DNA from: Mauremys mutica
Lineage: Eukaryota > Chordata > Testudines > Geoemydidae
Assembly (NCBI RefSeq): GCF_020497125.1
Contig: NC_059081.1
Span: 18,323,105-18,387,104 of the forward strand
Length of the DNA stretch: 64,000 bases
Reading direction: 5' to 3'
Shown in pieces: positions 58,506 to 64,000 of this stretch. Made by a program: the position numbers and the translations under genes. Every line of letters starts with the position of its first letter. The stretch's first letter is position 1. The notes under the pieces are model-generated. The model was not told the DNA's origin. It saw only the letters and a list, made by a program, of their open reading frames with translations, and did not search any database.

Positions 58506-59906
58506 CAGGGGTCTCAAACTCAAATGACCCCGAGGGCCGCATGAGGACTAGTGCATTGGCCCGAGGGCCGCATCACTGACACGCCCCCTTGCTGCCCCTG
58601 GCCCCACCCCCAATCCACCCCTTCCATGAGGCCCCGCCCCTGCCCTGTCTCTTCTCCACCTCCTCCCCTAAGCGCGCGCAGTTTTAATAAATATATACAC
58701 TCAGTAATGCACCTCACTCAAAGGACAAAACACGCACTTAGATTTACTGCCTAAGGCTCTGGGAGGGAGTTTGGGTGGGGGAGGGGGTCTGGATGCAGGC
58801 TCTGTGCTCGATGCAGGCTCCAGGCTGCGGCAGGGGGTGGGGGTGCAGGCTTTGGGACGGAGTTTGGGGATAGGAGGGAGTGCAGGGGTGAGGGCTGTGG
58901 GGCTGAGGGCGAGGGGTACATGATGCAGGAGGGGGCTCAGGGCTAGGGAAGAGGGTTGGGCTGTGGGGTGAGGGCTGTGGATGAGGGGTTCATGATGCGA
59001 GGGGGCTCAGGGCTAGGGAAGAGGGTTGGGCTGTGGGGTGAGGGCTGTGGATGAGGGGTTCATGATGCGAGGGGGCTCAGGGCTAGGGAAGAGGTTTGGA
59101 GTGTGGGGTGAGGGCTGTGGATGAGGGGTTCATGATGTGGGGGCGCTCAGGGCTGGGGCAGAGGATTAGGGTGCGGGGGGATGGGGTTCATGATGTGGGG
59201 GCGCTCAGGGCTGGGGCAGAGGATTAGGGTGTGGGGGGATGAGGGCTCTGGCTGGGGCAGAGGATTAGGGTGCAGGGGGATGAGGGGTTCATGATGTGGG
59301 GGTGCTCAGGGCTGGGGATTAGGGTGCGGGGGGAATGAGGGCTCTGGCTGGGGCTGAGGGTTTGGGGTTGGAGAGGCTCAGGGTAAGGGAAGCCTGCCTT
59401 GCCAGTACTGGCGGAGGGCAGGCACTAGGACCCTGCACCCTAATCCTCAACCCCAGCCAGAGCCCTCATCCCCCCACACCCTAATCCTCTGCCCCAGCCC
59501 TGAGCGCTTCCCTTCCCCCCCCCCCAGTGGGTCCCGCTTCCCTTCCCCCGGCCCGGCCCCGGCGGGTCCCGCTTTCCCCCCCCGCTTACCCGAGCGCGTC
59601 TCCGGCGGTCCCGCTCAGAGCCGCGTGGTGAGGGGGCGGGGCGGGCAGCTCCCCGCCGAGCGCAGCGCTCAGCCCAGAGCTCCCAGCCCCGCCCCCTCCC
59701 CACGCGGCTCGGATCGGGGCGGGGCTCAGGTGCTCGGACGGAGACTCGGCGCTCTATGCGCCGAGGCTCCAGGAGAGGGGCGGAGGCGGGAGCCTCCGCT
59801 TTTCTCTTGGGGGCCCCTGCGGAGCTCCCCTGGGGAGCTCCGCGGGCCGCAGGGAAGAGCTCCGCGGGCCGCATGCGGCCCGCGGGCCGCATGTTTGAGA
59901 CCCCTG
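58506..59906. mobile_element. 1.4-kb hAT-type element with internal minisatellite, perfect target duplication
   Basis: Ends caggggtctcaaactcaaat and, inverted, gccgcatgtttgagacccctg. Target duplication ctttagaa at 58498-58505 and 59907-59914, 8 of 8. The body is G-rich on the left (58760-59370) and C-rich on the right, with a 70-bp minisatellite and a perfect 57-bp inverted repeat (59201-59257 and 59451-59507). The 160-codon frame at 59922-59440 is a composition artefact; no transposase. Confidence 0.93.
58900..59340. repeat. minisatellite, 70-bp units then shorter variants
   Basis: The word ctcagggctaggg/ctcagggctgggg recurs at about 58936, 59006, 59076 and 59146 (period 70), then at 59204 (period 58) and later with deletions. 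Units share gggttcatgatg and tgtggggtgagggctgtgg. Confidence 0.9.
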
Positions 59907-60080
59907 CTTTAGAATAAGTCAAACAAACAGTCTCTCTCTCCTTGTCCCTTCCTAAATTTACTCAGTCACTGCCAAAATTAAAGAATAAATGAAGTTAAAG
60001 GCATCTAGGTCACTACAGACTTGCTCTGACAATCACTGAGAGCAAAAAAGTCTTGATTTTACGTCATAGGGACTAAACAT

Positions 60081-60083
<3 letters not shown>

Positions 60084-60123
<40 letters not shown>
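60084..60123. repeat. CA microsatellite (about 20 units)
   Basis: Uninterrupted alternating CA over 40 bases. Confidence 0.97.
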
Positions 60124-60126
<3 letters not shown>

Positions 60127-60668
60127 AAAACGAGAAAGAATATTGATTCTGGAGGAGGACAAGAACTTAAACAGTTAAAAACCTGAGGGAAATTCCTAGA
60201 AGATCAATTTATTCAATCTAGAATTGAAGGAATAGACAGCAAGACAATGGTAGTAGCTTGCAGAGAGTACAACAATGCAGTTTGTTGATTTCTGAAATAC
60301 GTCTCTCTCACTCAGTGAAGTGAAACCCACTCAAACCGATTTAATTGACAGTTGCAACAACCTGGCATTTCTTTTCACACTTCTAATGAAAATTTACTGA
60401 ATTTAATTTGCAGCAAAGTTTATGATTTTAATTGCATTTTGTTCAGACACAGAGTGTTAATAACATACATTCCATTGTTTTAACATCCCTTGACAAGATG
60501 CGTCAACACCTTAATATCCAGCTCTGACTCATAATGATACAGCAATATTTCCATTAAATTGTTGACAGTGCACATGCTAAAAGCCAGATGCTTCCCTAAA
60601 AATTGTCATTGTAAGTTTGTTGGTTACCTACATTGCAGAACACTAAAATCAACACACTGTCTATATGT

Positions 60669-61700
60669 AATGGGGTTTTATGGCTTGTTGTACCCGTAAG
60701 GGCAGCTAATCAGCAATTGGAACCCTTACAGGTGTCCCTCTGCTTTGGCCACCATGGGTTTCAACTGCCTGGATTCTTAGCTGCTAACTGGTGGTGTGTT
60801 CACCTGTTTATGATAGTGAGGAACCTACCTTACTTTCCTCTATTGTTTCAACTATCTCCAACCTGGTACTTATCCCTATGACTAGTCTGATACCTGGTGA
60901 ACATACTATTCTGACACCTCAGACACACACACACACATTAAACCCACAATCAAGGTACACTTTATTTACAAGGGGAAACAGAGAAAGCATATAAAAGGGA
61001 AAGGGAAGATCGATTTGGAGTGGGTACATCAATAACACCATATAACCCACAAGTAACACTACCCCAGAGGGTGGACTTTCCTAGATTCACAGGTCCAGTT
61101 TATTCCACATTAGTGGGCTCCACATATCTTGATGAGTTGTTGCAGGCCTGATGGTACTTGAGTGCAGCAAGGTGATGAGGGTGCAAATTCACCACCAGAC
61201 CATGACAATTATGTGGAACAGCCTGACTTCTAGTAGTAGGCTTAGCTGCCATCTCTCCCCAGACTCATTTCCAGGAAACCATACCAACTTCCCAATAGGC
61301 AACAAGTGATTCCTGTAAAGAGTTCTGACATTATCTCCTTTCTTCCTTCTCTCTGGAGTCGATATACGGGAATCCCAAGTAATTTCTGAATGGATGGGGT
61401 TCTGAATGTCCTCTGTCTCCAAGATTGTTCTTCCCTCTTCCTCCCAAGTTCCTTGTCAAAATCTGGTCTCCTGGGAGTAGTTCTTGCTCCTTTATGCATT
61501 GATCACGTTGAGTCTAATTCTGAGTTTCTGTCTTCACTTCACTGTCTTCTGTCTCCATAGCCAGTTGATAGGAGGTCTTCAGTTGTTGCTTTACTTTTTT
61601 TTTAGTGTGTGTGTGTGTGTGTTATACTTTAATTTTTATATATATAACTATCTATAAGATACATCTCAGGGAGACAAGTCATCTGGAGTCACCCCAAAAA
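60669..61700 (-). mobile_element. probable 3' LTR and flank of the Gypsy element
   Basis: It lies downstream of the pol region on the same strand. Its far end on minus reads aaaaccccattaca, the TG..CA type end (tgtaatggggtttt on plus at 60669). AATAAA on minus at 60961-60966 would serve as the LTR polyadenylation signal. The start of the LTR is not resolved. A GT microsatellite lies at about 61603-61622. Confidence 0.5.
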
Positions 61701-61899
61701 AAAATGTCCAAAGGTTGTCTTGCTTCCTTCCTAAACATTAGATAATAAAGGCAGACTACATTAGCATCGTTTCTGGTACAATTAAAAATGTGTACTAGCT
61801 GTGAAATGTGTTGGCTTCATTTGTGCTTTTGCATTGGGCTGAGAGTCCCAACCACGTACAAAATCATCCTTTTGAAACGTTCCGACTGTGGATCTCCTT

Positions 61900-64000
61900 G
61901 TACGTGATACGGAGACATCCAAGATTATTTTATACCAATTATTTGTAGTAGTTCTTTAATAAGTCTATTTTCTGGTCAGAGCGAATTCTGGGATGCCAAC
62001 CATAGTGCATAAAGTACTTGTCCGTAATATCTTGGCTACAGCAATAGCACATATTGATCTTCTGTGGGGAATGCCTGTGCATATCAAGTGAAATGGTCGG
62101 TTATCACCAATACGTTAATATTCCCTTTGTTGTTAGAGTCTAAGGACAGAAAGTTAATACACACAAGATATATGGGTCCCTTGTTTTGGATATTAAGTGG
62201 GAAGATGGGTTAAGTCTTTTGAGCTAAACATTTGGCACAATCCTTAAAATATTCCTCTACATTCCTTGCTAATCTGGGCCAACAGAACCTTCTTCTTACC
62301 ATCTCAAGTGTCTGGTCTATCCTAGAATGTCCTCCTTCATCATGCAAGGACTTCAGAACCAGGTCCCTGAAATCTCCTGGCAACACTAGCTGATAAGGTG
62401 ATGAAGCAAGTTCCTAGTCTCTTGACATAATAGGCCTCCTTTCAATGTTTACTAGTCTCTCTCAAGGTCAGTTTGATATCTGGATGTGCATTCTGTATGA
62501 TATTCACAGGTCTACCTAACCTTTTGGCAATCAAGATCACTTTCAGCCTAGGATCTCTAAAGCTGGGCACTAGTGGTATCTTCCTGGTGCAATCTGTGTA
62601 ATGAGGTAAGATCCAGGTGGGTGGTATTTGTATACACCTCAGATATAGCACCAGGAGGGGCTCTAAGCATGTTGATAGCCCTAATCTGGTTCACGACTGC
62701 ATCAATAGGCCAGATCTCAGCCATCTTACACAAAGCTCTCACTCCAGTATCTGGGATGTCAATTCATGGTCTGGCAACCTCCCCTCAGGTGCCCTTCAGG
62801 ATAATGCATCAACATCCAAGTTCACATATTCTGGAAATTACAGGTGGCCAATGCTGTTAACCATGTAAGCTCCATGGCATCCAAATGGGACTTCAGGATA
62901 TAAAGTTAAAGGATTGTTATATGTATGGACTGTGAATTTCACTCCATAGAGATAATTGTGGAATCTCACAGTCTCTCAGTCACCCACTTTGATGCCAAGA
63001 ACTCTAGTTTGTGAACTGGACAGTTTTTCTCTGACAATGCTAGACTCCTACTAGCATAGGCAACTGGTCTCCATACATCTGGATATTCTTGGTAGAGAAT
63101 CCTCCCAGTTCTTCCTCACTAACAGCCACATACATGCTTCTGTGATACTAAAAAAAATGGGTGTCAGTGCATCTATAACATCCAAAAAGTGTTCTTACAA
63201 TTGGGAGTCTCCCACTCTCCAAAGGGTTGACTCTGTAGTAGTTGGCACCTACATGCAGAGCCCGACCTTTTCCTTTAAATTTTCATTTAAGGGTTGACAA
63301 AAGGCAGAAAATCCTTCTACAGATAGCCTGTAATAACTTCAGAACCTCAAGATTCTTTCAAGATTTTGGTCTTGGCCATGTCATCATGGCTTCCAGCTTA
63401 TCTGGATCTGCAGCAACTCCATTTTAGAGACAACATGCCCTATATACTTTACTTTTTCTTGACAAAACTGGCATTTGTTTGGAGAGAGTTTCAACTTTTA
63501 TTCCTGCAGGCAGTCCAACACTTTCCACAAGAGTTCTTCATGCTCTTCCAAAGTGTGCATGAACATTACCAAGTCATCCAGATACACCAGGACTTTCAGA
63601 AAGTTCACGTCACTAACCATTCACTCCATTAACCTCTGGAATGTGTCCAGGGCCCCTGATATTCCCTGGGGGCACTCAGAAATTTGTAGACTCCGAGTGG
63701 ACACACAAAGGCTGGTTTTTTATACTGGGCAGTTCCATGGGTATCTTGATAGTATCCGTTTCTCAGATCCAAAACAGAAAAGCGACAGCTTCCTATTAGG
63801 CAGTGTAAGGCATCATCACTCTTGGGGTAGCATACTAGCTAGGGACTGTACATCTATTCAAAGCATGTTAAGCTATGCACATGCATATATCCCCATTCTT
63901 TTTTTCTAGCCACAACAAATGGGAACGGATAAGGACTTCTGGAATTCCTGATGGTTCCTGCGGACTTCCAACCCCTAGATACATTTCTGAACCTCTTCTA
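61900..64000 (-). pseudogene. Ty3/Gypsy LTR retrotransposon pol, degraded, runs off the window
   Basis: Minus strand, from the window edge leftwards: reverse transcriptase (about 63950-63350, including a YxDD-type catalytic loop near 63575 and the region after it), RNase H (about 63020-62850), and the integrase zinc-binding HHCC region (about 62370-62220), followed by more degraded integrase sequence. Several stops and frameshifts break the frame. Gag, protease and the 5' LTR would lie to the right of 64000. The frames open on plus (up to 144 codons) are antisense shadows. Confidence 0.85.

Noticed and set aside
58900..59340. CRISPR-like regular repeats
   Set aside because: Contiguous 70-bp minisatellite without unique spacers, in a vertebrate genome.
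59440..59922. 160-codon minus-strand frame
   Set aside because: Lies in the GC-rich body of a hAT element and is overlapped by an open frame on the other strand.
63475..63909. 144-codon plus-strand frame
   Set aside because: Antisense shadow of the Gypsy reverse transcriptase.

Overview
The window is nuclear DNA from a sauropsid, most probably a turtle. It is AT-rich, has long introns with GT-AG borders, no operons, and is full of degraded transposable elements. The turtle call rests on three things: CR1 LINEs, a tRNA-headed SINE whose tail is derived from CR1 (the tortoise Pol III SINE type), and many hAT, PIF/Harbinger and pogo-like non-autonomous elements beside solo LTRs and a Ty3/Gypsy retrotransposon. 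The species call is an inference from family recognition; no search was run.

The only host gene I can support is DARS1 (cytosolic aspartyl-tRNA synthetase) on the minus strand. Thirteen coding exons lie between 57926 (first in the window) and the stop codon at 10415-10417. By comparison with the human protein they are exons 4 to 16, covering human residues 73-501. All exon lengths and phases join without an indel. Exons 1-3 and the promoter lie beyond position 64000. A polyadenylation signal at 9897-9902 gives a 3' UTR of about 0.5 kb.

Layout. 1-9.9 kb: intergenic, with a pogo-like MITE beside a GC-rich tandem array, a Harbinger-type MITE, a hAT MITE, a perfect 61-bp palindrome, a second inverted repeat and a possible LTR. 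10.4-25.3 kb: exons 16 to 8, with a pogo-like element carrying a GC-rich minisatellite (12.4-13.7 kb), a long 5'-truncated CR1 (16.1-18.4 kb), two hAT MITEs and a Harbinger-type MITE. 25.3-36.0 kb: the large intron 7, with PIF/Harbinger transposase remnants, a foldback hAT MITE, a hAT transposase fragment and a CR1 fragment. 36.0-38.3 kb: exons 7, 6 and 5. 38.3-57.8 kb: intron 4, about 19.5 kb, with a 148-bp tandem duplication, two solo LTRs, CR1, SINE, and several Harbinger-type and hAT elements. 57.8-64 kb: exon 4 and part of intron 3, with a 1.4-kb hAT element carrying a minisatellite and, at the right edge, a minus-strand Gypsy pol.

I found no CRISPR array, rRNA, functional tRNA gene or novel gene system. 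The most unusual material is structural: terminal-inverted-repeat elements that have grown internal minisatellites or long hairpins, several nested insertions that can be resolved by their target-site duplications, and a poly-C tract serving as the pyrimidine tract of one DARS1 exon.
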